Assembly: GCA_002633005.1 (NCBI GenBank)
Contig: NMRA01000001.1
Coordinates: forward strand, 693,299 to 746,916
Source: Phoronis australis
Lineage: Eukaryota; Phoronida; Phoronidae
Reading direction: 5' to 3'
DNA length: 53,618 nt
The position numbers and the translations under genes were made by a program. Of this stretch, positions 13,001 to 28,000 are shown piece after piece (within the stretch, counting starts at the first letter, position 1; the number at the start of each line of letters is the position of its first letter). The notes below the pieces were generated by a model. That model did no database searches, was not told the DNA's origin, and was given only the letters and a program-made list of their open reading frames with translations.

Positions 13001-16000
13001 TTTTTAGATAAAACCATCTCAAAAAATATCACCTGCCAATGCAAAATTCCTCTTTCTCATTATTATTGATATTAGGGAGAGTCAATATTGCCCATTGCTA
13101 CTAGCGGTTATAGCTCCGACCTTAACAAAATATTAAAAAATTAAATTTTTCAAAGTCCCAAATTAAGCCAGGTGTAACCGTAAATCAAAACCTTCGACCA
13201 TTACCTGATAGTGTGCCATACGCTTGTCTCCTTCTTCTGCCTGTCCGCTGTCAACGGGTGCAGCTCCATGCATGACACCGAGGCCGAAGCAGCCGGCTAG
13301 TAAGTGCATGTGTACGGAGTTGAGCAATGTTGTGGGTGACTGGCCAATGGGTGGGGTTGACGGCGAGGGGGTCGAGGTCTTCTGCTGCCCTTGTTTGTTG
13401 GTGGACAACATCTCCAGAATTTGGTTGAGTGCATCCAGGCGAGACTAGCCACGAGAAATTATACAACTAATTGGGGGAAATGTATTTAGAATAAGGACTT
13501 TAAGTAAATTCCTGTTAACAAAGACGTTCACTCGTAACAGGTACAGTACGTTACGCAATTAACTCTTATAGCAAAGCCAAAACCAGATACTGACCTGCCA
13601 CCAAGCAAGTCACAGAGTTTCATGGCAAAACTGATTTTCATATTGAGGGTTTTCTATGCAAAAGGTTTCTAGTTTATCACAGGTTACTTCCCATATGTGG
13701 TACTCAATTATACCAGGGCTTGGAATGACCAATGACAAAAAACGCGGAAACTTTCATGGCCCAAAACATGCGCGCTACCCAGCCTTGAAATAGTCGATGT
13801 GAACCTTTCGCCCACAAAAATCGGTAGGACTAAAAAAAACGTTACCACCATCAGTAGCATGCGTCTGCGTCTTTTTATCTCGTCCATCCACTCCTCCACT
13901 CCCACCCCCACACATTTTTGGCTGCAGAGCCATAGTATTTGTCACCGCGGTTTACAATCACACGAGACGCCATTGAAAATCCCACCACGCTATCCCAGAT
14001 GCCCCGGCAATGTTGACTATTTACGTTCCTCCGAAACATAAAGAGCAACTTCCACTTTTCAAGGTGAATGTTGACGGCAACACCGCGGTAAGAAAGGAAT
14101 TTGACGCGGAAATTTTATATCAAATCCGATTTTTTTACGCAGAAATGTAATAAAATGCGCTGACAGAACATTTGAAAAAAGCGGAAATCCGCGTTTCCGC
14201 GGAAAATTCCAAGCCCTGTTATACAGATGAGTCGACTGGTGCAAACAGGTTGATTTGACAGAGACTGAGGACAGAAATCTTTCATAAAAGCTAGTAGTGC
14301 CAGGTACTGGCTAAACTAACACCTTGTTTACATAACGGAATGCCACGACAAATTGTCCACCACCAAAACCTTTAATCCAACATTCAAATTCGATTATGCT
14401 TTGATGAGTTATCATNACCATTACCTGATAGTGTGCCATACGCTTGTCTCCTTCTTCTGCCTGTCCGCTGTCAACGGGTGCAGCTCCATGCATGACACCG
14501 AGGCCGAAGCAGCCGGCTAGTAAGTGCATGTGTACGGAGTTGAGCAATGTTGTGGGTGACTGGCCAATGGGTGGGGTTGACGGCGAGGGGGTCGAGGTCT
14601 TCTGCTGCCCTTGTTTGTTGGTGGACAACATCTCCAGAATTTGGTTGAGTGCATCCAGGCGAGACTAGCCACGAGAAATTATACAACTAATTGGGGGAAA
14701 TGTATTTAGAATAAGGCCTTTAAGTAAATTCCTGTTAACAAAGACGTTCTCTCGTAACAGGTACAGTACGTTACACAATTAACTCTTATAGCAAAGCCAA
14801 AACGAGATACTGACCTGCCACCAAGCAAGTCACAGAGTTTCATGGCAAAACTGATTTTCATATTGAGGGTTTTCTACGCAAAAGGTTTCTAGTCTATCAC
14901 AGGTTACTTCCCATATGTGGTACTCAATTATACCAGGGCTTGGAATGACCAATGACAAAAAACGTGGAAACTTTCACGGCCCAAAACATGCGCGCTACCC
15001 AGCCTTGAAATAGTCGATGTGAACCTTTCGCCGACAAAAATCGGTAGGACTAAAAAAAACCGTTACCACCATCAGTAGCATGCGTCTGCGTCTTTTTATC
15101 TCGTCCATCCACTCCTCCACTCCCACCCCCAAACATTTTTGGCTGCAGAGCCATAGTATTTGTCACCGCGGTTTACAATCACACGAGACGCCATTGAAAA
15201 TCCCACCACGCTATCCCAGATGCCCCCGCAATGTTGACTATTTACGTTCCTCCGAAACGTAAAGAGCAACTTCCACTTTTCGAGGTGAATGTCGTCGGCA
15301 ACGCCGCGGTAAGAAAGGAATTTGCCGCGGAAATTTTATATCAAATCCGATTTTTTTACGTGGAAATGTAATAAAATGCGCTGACAGAACATTTGAAAAA
15401 AGCGGAAATCCGCGTTTCCGCGGAAAATTCCAAGCCCTGTTATACAGATGAGTCGACTGGTGCAAACAGGTTGATTTGACAGAGACTGAGGACAGAAATC
15501 TTTCATAAAAGCCAGTAGTGCCAGGTACTGGCTAAATTAACATCTCGTTCACATAGCGGAATGCCACGGCAAATTGTCCTCCACCAAAACCTTTAATCCA
15601 ACATTCAAATTCGATTACGCTTTGATGAATTATCGTGACTAGCAGTTTCCAAATAGTGAAAACAACCACAAAGTTGTCTACCTCCCCTCGTCTCTGCTGT
15701 GCCTCCATCGCCATAGCGACGACTCTGGGATCAGTGGTCATGCCGTGTTCCTCGCTGTCATCAGTCCGTGAGATCATCTCATCGCAGACAAAATGCACCA
15801 CATTTGTGGCCAGGTGTTTGTGCACAGCGCGGTTGTGTATTAGCGTATGCGCTGTCGAGTGTGCCGCTTCGGTCACGTATACAGCATGCTCCCGGCGCCA
15901 CCGTAGACGACGCAGCGTCTCCTTGACCGCTTGGAGAGACGTGATCTGGCGAACTGTGAAATGAACAAAAAAAAAACTTTTAAATAAGATATAGCATGTA

Positions 16001-19000
16001 AGCGCATTATACTGGCACGCAAATAAGCAATTTTAATTACAAAAATTACACATGTCAAGACCGGATAAAATGAGAGCCGAGTGTAGAAACTGCTAAAAAC
16101 ACTTTAAAATCCGGTAAAAAAAATGTTAATTAAAAACTCTAGCTTTCAAGCCTAAATGAAAAAACCCTACCAATCCCATTAGGCTCAAAATCCAGTGTTC
16201 TAAGGAATTTGAAGAGGATCCAAAACAATAACAAAACTAATTGTCAAAGCATATACCTTCTCCTTTTACCTAATCATGAAAACAGCAGCAAGTTTTCCAG
16301 ATGGTTTGGAGTATTTGGTTTATATAAGAGAGTTAACTTGTGTATAAACAGAAACTCAGATCAGACCAAGCTTCATGGTTCCTACAATGCGGCTACAGAG
16401 GGCGCTAAACACCCTCATTTTGTCACATACTAGACTCGAGACATTTTGACAAAAACAGAACTGGGTGGTCGAAAACATTCGCTTCTGATACGTAAGCGTG
16501 AGGTAGTCAAAGAATGGATTCAAGACATGTTTAATGGGAAGTCACAATTTGTCACACCTCAATTTTTTCAAAATGTCACAGGGAATTCACAAGTGACAAA
16601 CTTTCGTTGGTTTTTTTGTGTGTATGAGTTAATACGACTATAAGTCATGTCGAGTTTGCTTTCGTCAAATATGGGAGACACAATGTTTGTAAGTCAGTGA
16701 TAAAGACAAATTCCATAATTTCACAATTCGTAAAAAAGGAACCACTTCTTCATGACACATAAAATATGTGAAAACCCAACAAACACTAAGCAATTGGATC
16801 ACAGTCTGTCACAGAATTCTCAAAATGTCACAGAATTCTAAAAATGTCACAAAATGTCATAGACTTCTCAAAATCCTACTCAAAAAATGTCACCAAATTC
16901 TCAAAACGTCACATTCTGTCACAGAATTCTCAAAATGTCACAAAAAGACACAGACTTCAAGCACATTTTGTCCAACAACGTCACCATAACACAGAGACTT
17001 CATTCTCTGGACTGTGAACACAAGATGAATCTATCTCGTTCATTATGCCCGTCTGTAGTTAAGAAGAGATACATACCATGAGCTCGAGACAGTTCCTCAG
17101 TAGCTGTGTTGTCATCATGGAGTCTGTCATCATGGAGTCTGTCATGGGCCTACACAACAACAAGATCTGTATAAGATTCAATTTTCAACTCCAGAAACTT
17201 GGGGAAAACTGGCACTGAACATTAAAACTGATTTTTATATTAATCATTTAAAATACAGTTACTTTTATTAGGAGTAATCTAATTTATGAATATCATTTTA
17301 AACAGTACTTTTCAAATTAAGAAATCTTCACTTTTTAAATTTCTCGACCAGAGTAAGTTATTATGAACATGAAAGAGCAGATGTTTGAAATCACGTGACC
17401 GTATTTACATAAAAATTAATTTTGCACGGGAACTCCCACCCCCTCAAAACCACAGACTCAATACATGGAGCTGGAAGTTGAAAATTTTATTTAAACTTAT
17501 TGTATAGTTAAAACTGAGACAGGGAATTAGAAGCCTGATTCGAGGGCACAGCAGTGTGCCGCAGTGAGATCTGACCTCACTGCCTTGAGCAAAACAAGCC
17601 AACACTTAACCCCCTAGACCACACTGCATCCTTCTATTTGGATACAAACGCGTAATGTGGAACTTTCTGTGAAGGCAGTTTAGGTTTCACACCTTACATA
17701 AAATGCTGAGGACTTGCGTTTTGACAATTGAGTTCTTGGCCCACATAGCCTGCACAGAAAATCACAAAACTGCTCCTGTATCAAGCTAAATATAATTAAT
17801 ATTATTTAACATCTGAGGTATAAAACAAAAAATAGTGACCTATTTTTAGCAAAAATTGATGCTCTTGAAGTTTCACAAACACCGACAACCCTATGATTTA
17901 TACACTTTTCATGTAAACATTTTAGATGAGGACAAGTTAGATGACTAGATGACAAAAATCCAAATCAACGCTTTTAAGTATTGTGAATAGTTTGACTGAT
18001 GATGATTTTCGGACCACTCAGACTAACACGGTGCCTCCTAGTGGCAAAAGTCATGTGAAGAATTTACAAAAACTAAATCTTCACTACCAACGTTTAACAT
18101 TTAACATTTTTACATTTAACATGGCCTCCATGTGCACACTGTAATCAATGTAGTAGGACAACACACAACTGACTACCACACACCGAGTGTCGATGGCGTA
18201 CAAAACTGTCTTCCTCCGACCCGTCAGAGTCCATGCGGCGGAATGCCATCTCCGGTTGACTAACATATCTTTGTGCTACCGCCGCAAACCAGTCATTAGA
18301 CCGGCTCTCCGACACCACCTGGTGGTCATCAGGAAAAGTAGAGAGCTCCAAGTCATACTCTCCTGTGAACCAAACACCGTGCGTTTATTATACCATCGAA
18401 TGGGAGCAGTCTCGATTCACAACCACTGAAACAACTATTCAGTCAAAAAATATTGAACCTCTAAGAAGGCTGAAAAATTCAGAAAGTTAAAAACTAACTT
18501 TAGTACTTTACATTACGCAGCTACACAAAAGGCAATCCTTAACGAGTCTCTAACGCATATTTCCTTAATGTAAACACTCAGATGCTTTTCATTTTGCAAC
18601 AGATATGGATAAGACTAGACAGTCAAGAACATTTATCCATGACATTATCAATGAATGCTGGAAACTATCGCAACTGGAATTCTCACCTTGCAGCGCCGGC
18701 CTGACCCCTATCAGCAGGAAGGCACATCTAGTAATTACCGACTTACACAGGAACTCATATGACGGCTGCTGATCACCTGATGAAGTATGTATATATGTGA
18801 ACACAGGCAGATAAAAATAAGATGCACGAATCCAAACAATGATGAAGCAGAATGAAGGTGGGATTGTGCGTATTTTCAGATGTTCTAAACTCCACAGTAC
18901 ACAAAGCAACTATTTCAAATCAATTTTGAAATGGTAAACCACGCCAAAAATTCCAGGGATGAAAAACATCAACTGTAAACTCACCTTATGTTAGAGAGGA

Positions 19001-22000
19001 TTATTTCCTTGGACAAAAAAAACAGAACAAAATGAAACTGGCCATCAAAATAATTCTAACATAATAGCCACATTAGCTATGAGCCCAGAATGTTTTTTTT
19101 TTCAATACCATTTACAAGTAATACTTGATATTTAGCATTGGAAACATCTTTTTGTCATCTAGCATTGCAACATATACAATCACGAAACTCTTCATTACCC
19201 AATTGTCAGATTACGTTCTTCCAATACTCACGTGTCCCCTCCTGTGCTCTCCAGAACAGTCGGTCGATAGAATCTGAATGACCGTCCAGAGCCGGCTCAT
19301 CCTCACCGGTCGTCGTTCCCTCATTGGGGTCCGCTCGCTGACCACTGCCCTGTGATGCCTGCCGAGCAGACAGTAGCTTTCTTCTAACTTTGTACACAGC
19401 CTTATAGACCTCGACCAGCCCATGGGTGGGGGAACAGCTACATAAAAGGGGGTTCACAGTTGGTATTTTCAGGACAATATTACTTGCAATACAATTCAAG
19501 AACAAACTTTTTAAGTTAACTTTGATATCTTCAAATTGAAATCTAAACTGAAAGTTTTCATTTAAGAAATGCCTTTTTTCAACAAGGAAAATGTTCAGCT
19601 TAGATTATTTCTAGAGCACTTCCAGTTTCCCATAAATTCACCAATCAATGTATGCAGTGACCTTGTATTGTTTGCAATGAGCCAATCAGAGGCTGTGTAA
19701 CACCTCTAGCTGACTAAGCTGGATTAGAGACACCTAGTGGTCAGCAATGAGAATAACTCTGGGTGTTTGTTTCAGAAACAGTCCGCGACTTTTAAAAGAC
19801 TTAGGGCATAAATTTTGTCTTACGTGCCACACGACTACTTCAAAACAAAATATAATTTAATCCTAATTCACCAATTACTTGTAAGTCACTGAGGACATAA
19901 TCAAAATTGGTAATGAATGACATAATTTGTTAATTAGTGCAAAACTCAGATGCGCAAACACTTACACATCAAAAATTCATTCAGTAAATAGAAACACTGA
20001 AGCCTGAAGTCACTTGTTATGCTAGAGACCCCAAATTATAGACGGAGAATAGTGTGAATTCTACTCACTTGATCTTGTCACAGGCAACAGGTAACAGGCG
20101 ACACTGCTTCAAAACACAGGCAAATAGAAATCTGGACACCACGTCCATCATAGGTATGTCAGTCACGTCACTAGTCTCCCAGTCTGCCGACGAGAACATA
20201 AACCGATGGACAAGTGAACGTTTTCTGCACGTTTAATGCTTATTTAACACTACTTATTCACAAAAATAACAAAAAATAATTTACTAAAAATTTATCACAG
20301 CCACACGCAGCATCATCTATGAAAATTATTTTCATTCGCGTTTTTGTAAGTAAAGAATTATTATCACACGTTGCAACACTGCAGACCAAGTGAAAATCAT
20401 CAATAACTTCAACGAAAGCTTCATTGACAATAACTTGACCTATTTTAATTTGATGTCAGTGATTCCAGCTTGACCTAATTGGCACTATGCGTGGTTCTAA
20501 AAGGCCAAAACATCCGCCACCATCCAGCAGTAGCCCCATCTAGTGGTGAAGCATTGAACCTGCCTGGTCCGTAATCTGCTGACAGCTTTGAAGATAAAAA
20601 TGTTGAGCTCAATCCTCAGCAATTCCTTATAACGACAGAAACACTTTCACCAAGCCAAAAGTTGATCATTGTCAATGAAAAAACATGACTGTATTTTGCA
20701 ACTGCAAAAGATCATGAACATTTTAGAAGACTCCATTAGCACCACAAAGCTCACTTACCTTTAGAGACTGCGTATTGCTGCATGCTAGCCCAAACTGAGG
20801 CTGCAGGCTCCCTGTCCACTCCCTGCGCCAACTCCAGCAGAAGAGTTGTCTCCCCTGATGGCCAGATGTCCAACTCTGTGTTGTTCTCTCCTGTGGACAT
20901 GGCTGTACTGACAATGTCACTCAGCGCCTTGTCTGTACATAGGATATAACATGCACCTCAAATTAGCAACAACAAAACAATATTGTTAAGTGATTCTCGG
21001 ATAACAAGGATATTGGTGATGATAACGATGATGGTGGTGATGACATGATGACCGTGGTGACGGTCATGGTGACAATGGTGGTGATGATGGTGATGACGAT
21101 GATGACTAAGATGAGTGATGGTGACACTGATGGGGATGATGATGACGATGAAGATGACGGTGACGATGAAGATGACGAAGATGGTGATGGTGCTAATGAT
21201 CATGGTGGTGGCAGTGAGGATGGTCGTGGCGGCAAATGATCTTAACGATCATGACGATAAGGATGTAAAACGCTTGACACTGAGTGATGTAAACACACAA
21301 TGTCTCACAAAATATTGAAGAGACAGACATGACCAAACTTCCAGAGAAGCACACCAACCATCTGACAGAGTAATCAGGATCTTTGTGAACACAATGAAAT
21401 TATACAACAAGGTTATTCCTTTACCACAACTATAAAGAAACAGAAGGAAAATGCAACGTGTTCTTTTCACAAACTGCACTCACAGTTAAAAGTTAAACGC
21501 ATTACCCAGTTTGTCTGACGACAACTCCATTCCATTGCTGAAGATGTGAGAGTTGAGCCAACCACTACACTCGCGCTCCTCTGGAGAGGTCGGACTGCCA
21601 ATCATCATGCCTTCCAAGCAGCGGCCAATCAGCAGGCTGCAGGCACGCTCAAGGTCGACTAGCCACACCCATAGCATGGCTGGATGGGGCAGTGGCAAGG
21701 CAGTAGCGTCGATGGTTTCAGGAGTGCCTGCAAGGTGGGCAAGAACTGAGCTTTGGCTTACAGGAGTATGACAGAGTTCCCCCAGATTAGTTGCAGTCGT
21801 ATTCTCCTTTAAAGCTTAGAGTTTACAACTGTTGCAAACAGCTGATTCGTTTTCACAGTAATTTGCTCTTGATATAAAAACGTTTTTTTTGGACATTTAA
21901 CTATTTTTGTACATTGCATTCCTCTGTGACAATTAAGTTTCAAGGAAACTTCGAAAAAAGGGAACTTCGGATTATTAAAACTGCAGCTATAAAACTGTTG

Positions 22001-25000
22001 TCAGCGGGTTGTTTTAAAAGCTTCAGGGTAAGATGCACAAAAATTGTATAATTATATATCAAAATTATGATATTACGTAAACATTACGTGGAGTATTCAA
22101 AATTTACATTCAAAACAATATGTCAGTGATCAATGAAGGGTTAAGCTGAAATAAATACCCTCTTCCCAGTTACAAATGGTGCCTAGACATTTCAAACTCA
22201 GACCCCGAAAGCGAATCATTTTGAACTTGAACCAATTCAATCATCAATATCGGACAGACAAGAGGTCCAACCTACAACAATTGCAATTCAAAACATAAGC
22301 TATAACAAGAAGTCTTTTGAAACAAATGGGAAAGAATTCAAAAAAATTTATTTCTGTTCGGAATTTAGAAATAAAACTGTCATCTTAATTAGTTATCCCC
22401 CAAAAAATTTAGGACTGAATAGATAACAAACAAGTATCCAACTCACCCATCAACGTGCCTTACAGAGAATGGTTAAGTTGCCGAAAATGGTGTTTGGTGA
22501 AAGAGTTAACAATGAATCATATTTTACAGACAGTGTTGTTTCACATCGGATTCATAACATTTTTCTTGCAAGTTATGATCAGTTCAAAACTTAATTTCAA
22601 AAATAGTTAACAAGTCTGTGCACCAAGAAAGTTTAATTTTCAAGGATTTACCATTAGCAAAATCAATGGTACATTAGAAAATCACAACGAAAAATGGAAC
22701 TTAGTACAATTGCGACACAGGTAAATATTTGTATTATAACTATTAGTTATTAGTTTGTATTAACAATAAATGTTTGAAAAAGTATGTTTTCATAACCTTA
22801 GTGTCTATCATATAGTTTTTTGGATTCAATCCAAATATAATGAGCTTTTTCTAGATTTGGCTTTAATCCGGAATATATATGAAATTGAATATGAAAGGAT
22901 CTAGAGGAGCATTGAGAAGAAATTCCGCCACAGATGCAATGACACTTGACCTTTGGGCACCTACATTGATCTTTCTATCATGTGAAATTCGCATTTCATT
23001 ACCATAAAGTGGCCATTCCATTTCTTGCTCCTCTAAAATGTTGGCCGCTGGCAGACGGCGGTTGAGATTGTCAAGATGAGGCAGGAGCGACAGCAACTGG
23101 GGAAGAATTGGCCGTATCGTGTGCACAGGTAATAGCAGAAGAGAGTGAATAACCTGGGATAGCATGGCCCCCGCCGGAGATTTGTACAGGGCATCTGCAA
23201 AGTATTCATATCTATGAAAGACCTTCAAAGAATCAGAATACTGCACAAGAACATCTCCATTCCCNAAGTTGTGATTAAAACTATACGCAAAGCTACAACA
23301 CGCACAACAAATCTTTAAGTGAAAGCCTGAATAAAAAAATTCCAAGCCTGTCCGTGTGCTGATGATATAATACAATCAAACCATTTTTTGACAGTTGGCA
23401 TAACAGAGAAACTAACGTTCATCTATACGGAAGTAGAACGGAACACTCAACTAAGTCCTGAAAAAATTGCCAACTCAGCAAACGACTTGTGCACACTAAG
23501 ACTTACCTTTCATCTTATCCCTGATCTGTGAACTATTTCCATTGGCGTCCAACATCGTGACACACCGTGCCAGTATTCCTCCGCACAGCGGAAACATGAG
23601 TGACAGGTGCTTGTGAATAAGGCTGATCGCTGGCGCAATCTACAGGTAAAAATGAAACGAGAATAAACATCAAAACAGAAATACACACACGCGACATTAT
23701 GGTCATGCAGCATAAAACCTTCACGTCGACCAATTCCAATAATCGTCCTATCCTGAATTCAACTCTTTCACAGAGGTAGAAAAACACGCAGTATTGCTGT
23801 CTAGTTTTTGAAAGGTTAGGCCACTAAACATTTCAGAGTTGAAGTGGATAAGAAACAGAAATATCATGACGCACTTGACTTTTCTTGTTGAATTCCTTGG
23901 TGTCAGCATTTCACATCATCAAACTTTATTACCAGCAGACTGTTGAAAGACAAAAGCAAATTTTGTTTGTAAACTAGTAATTAGCACAGGCAGCACTGTA
24001 CATCTTGCCACGAATATACCCCTGAACATGAACAGTGTTTAGGTCTAAGGCTTTGTTTCATTAAAATCAATCACCATATAATGAAATGGGTCAATTCCTC
24101 AGTCATGTAAGATGTGATTTACTTCTCATCTGTATGAGGAACAAGCTGCAACCAATTTCGCAGCTGCAAACAGTCTAAATCAAAACTTTGTATGTTACTG
24201 AAGACATCCAAAAACCTTCAGCGACAGCCACTTCACTAGTGCAGGTTAGTGAAGTCACAAGAACATCCACACAACACTAGCAAGATCGTGGAATAACTTG
24301 CGCAACACTGACCTCGTTAACACTGGTAACAGCGCCTTTATCTACAGTACGTACCAGACCCTCGTCGGCTGCGTTGATGTGACAAAAGGCCAACAGGTGC
24401 TTCTGTAGAGAGGTCAAGAGGTCATGAAGATGTTCAGGTGGAGCACCACCATCTGTTACGACGCTGGGTTGATCAGAGCTTTTGTCAAGATTCTTTCCAA
24501 GATCGTTAAATGTCTGCTCCTGAAGAAAATCCAAAGGCATTTGTGAAGGTATCTTCACATCCAAGTAATTTAATAAATAAATGTTGAGACATTTTGGCAT
24601 CGTCGTTTGATACTTCATGTAAACCGCATACTGGTGCCTCAAAGTTAACATATTTACATGGTAATCAAGTGAATCATTTTGACGTGGATTAACAAAAAAT
24701 ACATTATCATTATAGATTTTCAGTTTAATTCCTTATTTTGATTTCAGAAAAGAGTTCATTATTTTACTAGTCTGTTGATTTGATTAACTGTCTATTCACT
24801 ATGTACCACACAAGGCAGGGTTACCACCCAGGGTATTGAAACTGGAAATTCAAAAATGGAAGAAGGCCGTTAAGCCGAGAACAAATGTTGAGAAACAAAT
24901 CTTTTGAGAACTCAGACAAGGGCATTTACAAAAATTATAGTCGATGTCGCAAACCACCCAGTAAGGATTTACACTCTTGTCGGACTCGCATGCATGACTG

Positions 25001-28000
25001 ATATAAAAGATAAGTAGGAGACTACGGGCATTTTGCGTCGCGAGTTCGTCAGGGTGTCACTGGAACTGCTCGTTAATCAAAAATAGAAAAGTTTCTTATA
25101 TCGGATAAAATTGACGAGATGGGCTTTCACGATGCTACTTTCAAGGTAGTCTCGATTTTATAAATTGGGGGAGGAGTTAAGCCAAGCATGGGCATTTAAA
25201 AGTAAACATTCAGAAATTATGACTACATGCTGAATGTGGGTGTTAACGGACAAGAATGACAGAGCATCAATCAATGAACAAAGCAACAGAAAAAAGGGTC
25301 ATTGCAGGTTGCCTGAAACGCGCATCTACAACACTGTAACAGCTGAAGCTGGCCCGAGAGATGACCTGGCCGACTGCCGTGCCTAAGTACTCAGACTGGA
25401 GACTGGTGTAAATGGACTAATAGACTTGAGAAAATAATGAAGTTCACTTACCGCATAAAATCCGAGATTTCTGAGGACAGTCTTCATGAGAATCTCAGGC
25501 AGATGGGTGTCATTCAGTTGACACCTCGTTGCACTAGGCCCCGCCCCCTCGGAGGTGGAGCCAAGGCCCAAGAGTGCAGCTACATGGCTATTGTCTTGGA
25601 GACTCGTCAGGATGATACCAAGTTGCATACGCTGATTAAAGAACAGTAAATTTTCTAGTCAGATTTACAAAATTGACCACTAGAGAGCACTGCATGCTTC
25701 AAATTTCATGTGACATTTGGTAATGTCATCTAAGCTAAATTAGCACCAAAGGAATTGATCATCCCTTCATCAAACCATTACACATAGCATTGTAATGTTC
25801 AACCACCTTAACAGTGATATAAGCTGAACTGTTTTTACCTCTTTTGGCCACTTCAGTAGTTTAAATTCACCACTTAAAATTTTAAAAGTGCATCACCACA
25901 AGAAAATGATGTCGGACAAACACCTACCTGCCCACGTGTTAGACTGTCCCACATGTCTGGTCCCTGCGGTAGCAGAGAATGAAGCAGTTCCATTCTCTCA
26001 TGGAGGGGAGGCAGGAGGAGGGGAGCACCAATGGACAGTGTTTCCTGCACCGCCCGCTGGATGCTGTCCAGCGTGCAGGTGTCCATCAAACGGAACAGCA
26101 GGTTTCTCATTGGCCGAGCCTCGTCGCCGAGGACATTGTTGGCCACGCCCCCTGCTAATGCCAACGACAGGTGTGTTGATAACAGCTGCAGACAAAGCAG
26201 GACAAATCTTTGATGATCTCTGGAAGACAGAGTAAAGAGAATTGTAATAATACCATTTAGTAAAGGAATTGCCGTCCGATACTAAATCCAAAATGCATAA
26301 CTTGTAAGAGCATATTGCTAAGGGAGTTGGAGCAATCCTGAAAGCAAAACTGCGCTCTACTAAGAATTTCGTGATTTTACGTGATAACGGTAACGTTTCC
26401 TCAAATTCGAACACATAATCGAAATTGTAATTATTTCATTGTTAAAGCTCATTTCGTACTCAAAAATGTTCAAAATTTCATAGTGTGGTTGTTGAATATA
26501 GTAGCCCTACTTAAAGTTTTCAAATTTTGTCTTCCTCTTTACTCTTGTTGAAAATTTCTATAAAATAAGATTTTTACCATATTGTATTCTAATTGAAGAA
26601 ATTTTATTTTACTTATTAATTATAATTTTCAAATTCCATAACACTTAGAAGTAATCCATTCAGTATTATTCCCCTGCCCAGCTCTTGTGTCCTTGCATTA
26701 TTATTGACGACATTTAAGTAAACCATAAACTGTCCAATGGTACACCAGCGACAAGTTACATTACCTTATAAAACAAATAAAATAATCGTTATGAACAAGT
26801 TGGGAAAAGCAAATCAAAACGCTCACTCTTTAGTTGGGAACGGTGACACGGGCTGGTCATCATCGAAGCCAGTGCAGTAGCACTCTAGAAATGTGCGTAA
26901 CAATGAGAACGTGCCTTCCTGAAGATCGACACAGAACGGCCGGTGCCATGTGACCACTTGCCTGGAGACAGGGGAGAAAACTCTTGAAATGCACACATTC
27001 TGCATAAGTTGTAGCAACCAGGTCAACATCATATCAAAATTTCAAAATTTTAAACTTCAACTTGTTTCTAGTGTTGAATGGCAAGCAAATACATTACACA
27101 GGTGAATACATTCCACTGTAAAGTCCCAAGTAACATTTAATAACATTCATAATCAATCATCTAATAAATTAAATATGAACTTGCAGCACAACCAATGGTT
27201 GGCATTAAATTTTATTGAAATGTCAAGAGTGATTTGTCAGTTTAACACCCGCAAAAGATAGAGTGGTCAGCTAAGAGATGCCATGGAAACAAGAGGTCAA
27301 CATGGAGTTGTCATGGAAACAATTGGTCATCCTGGAGTTGTCATGGAAACAAGTGATCAGCCTTGCTTTTTTGGTAATCCAATGTTAGCAGGCTAGGTGA
27401 GAAACACAATTTCAGTATCATTAATCTTCCCTAAAGCTGGTAGCGCCTCGTTGGCGGAAATTGTTGAAGAATTTGAAATTACTGAACAAGGTATCTTGCA
27501 ACACGAAAAAGATCCAACATGCACTCAAATGTTCCTCAATACACAGCTGCCGAATTTACATGAAGGATAACTTTGGTTCACTGTTGTTTGACTACAGGAA
27601 GAGACAGTCGCACTGAGGTCTGTCAACTGAGGGTTAATTGTTACTTAGCAACCAGCAGCAACCCATTTTAACACCACATTTACTTTGGAGATTGTAGCCT
27701 CACTATCAGTCTGGAAGACCTTGTGCGACAGACGTCGTTACTTTATCTCACCTGTCGGTGGGCAGACTGGTCCAGGCTAAACTATGAGACGTGCCCGCCG
27801 ATATCTGGTTGACCGAGACCCCCTGCAGTCCAGTCACTTTACGGGGGGTCACTACAGGGCTGTTGGTGTGACCTAAGCCACACTGGCCCATGGAGTTGCT
27901 GCCCCAAGCGTACACCTCGTTATCTGAAAAGGGATAGGGACAAAGCACAAAATTTTGAAGGTGTTCAACCAAAAGTGTTCTCATGACTTTCGAGGTAGGT

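Larger units (their letters stand above)
13197..14415 (-). repeat. 1.2 kb direct duplication with HERC1 exon 28, unit A
   Basis: Matches 14417-15636 with only sparse substitutions. It carries the whole exon 28, its acceptor and donor, and a hAT-like MITE. It ends at N 14416. Confidence 0.92.
14417..15636 (-). repeat. 1.2 kb direct duplication with HERC1 exon 28, unit B
   Basis: Begins right after N 14416 with the same sequence as 13197 (ACCATTACCTGATA). Exon 28 appears identical in both units while the intron differs at scattered bases. Confidence 0.92.

Noticed and set aside
21045-21239. Acidic or His-rich small proteins
   Set aside because: Low-complexity translation of a TGA/TGG-rich tract inside an intron.
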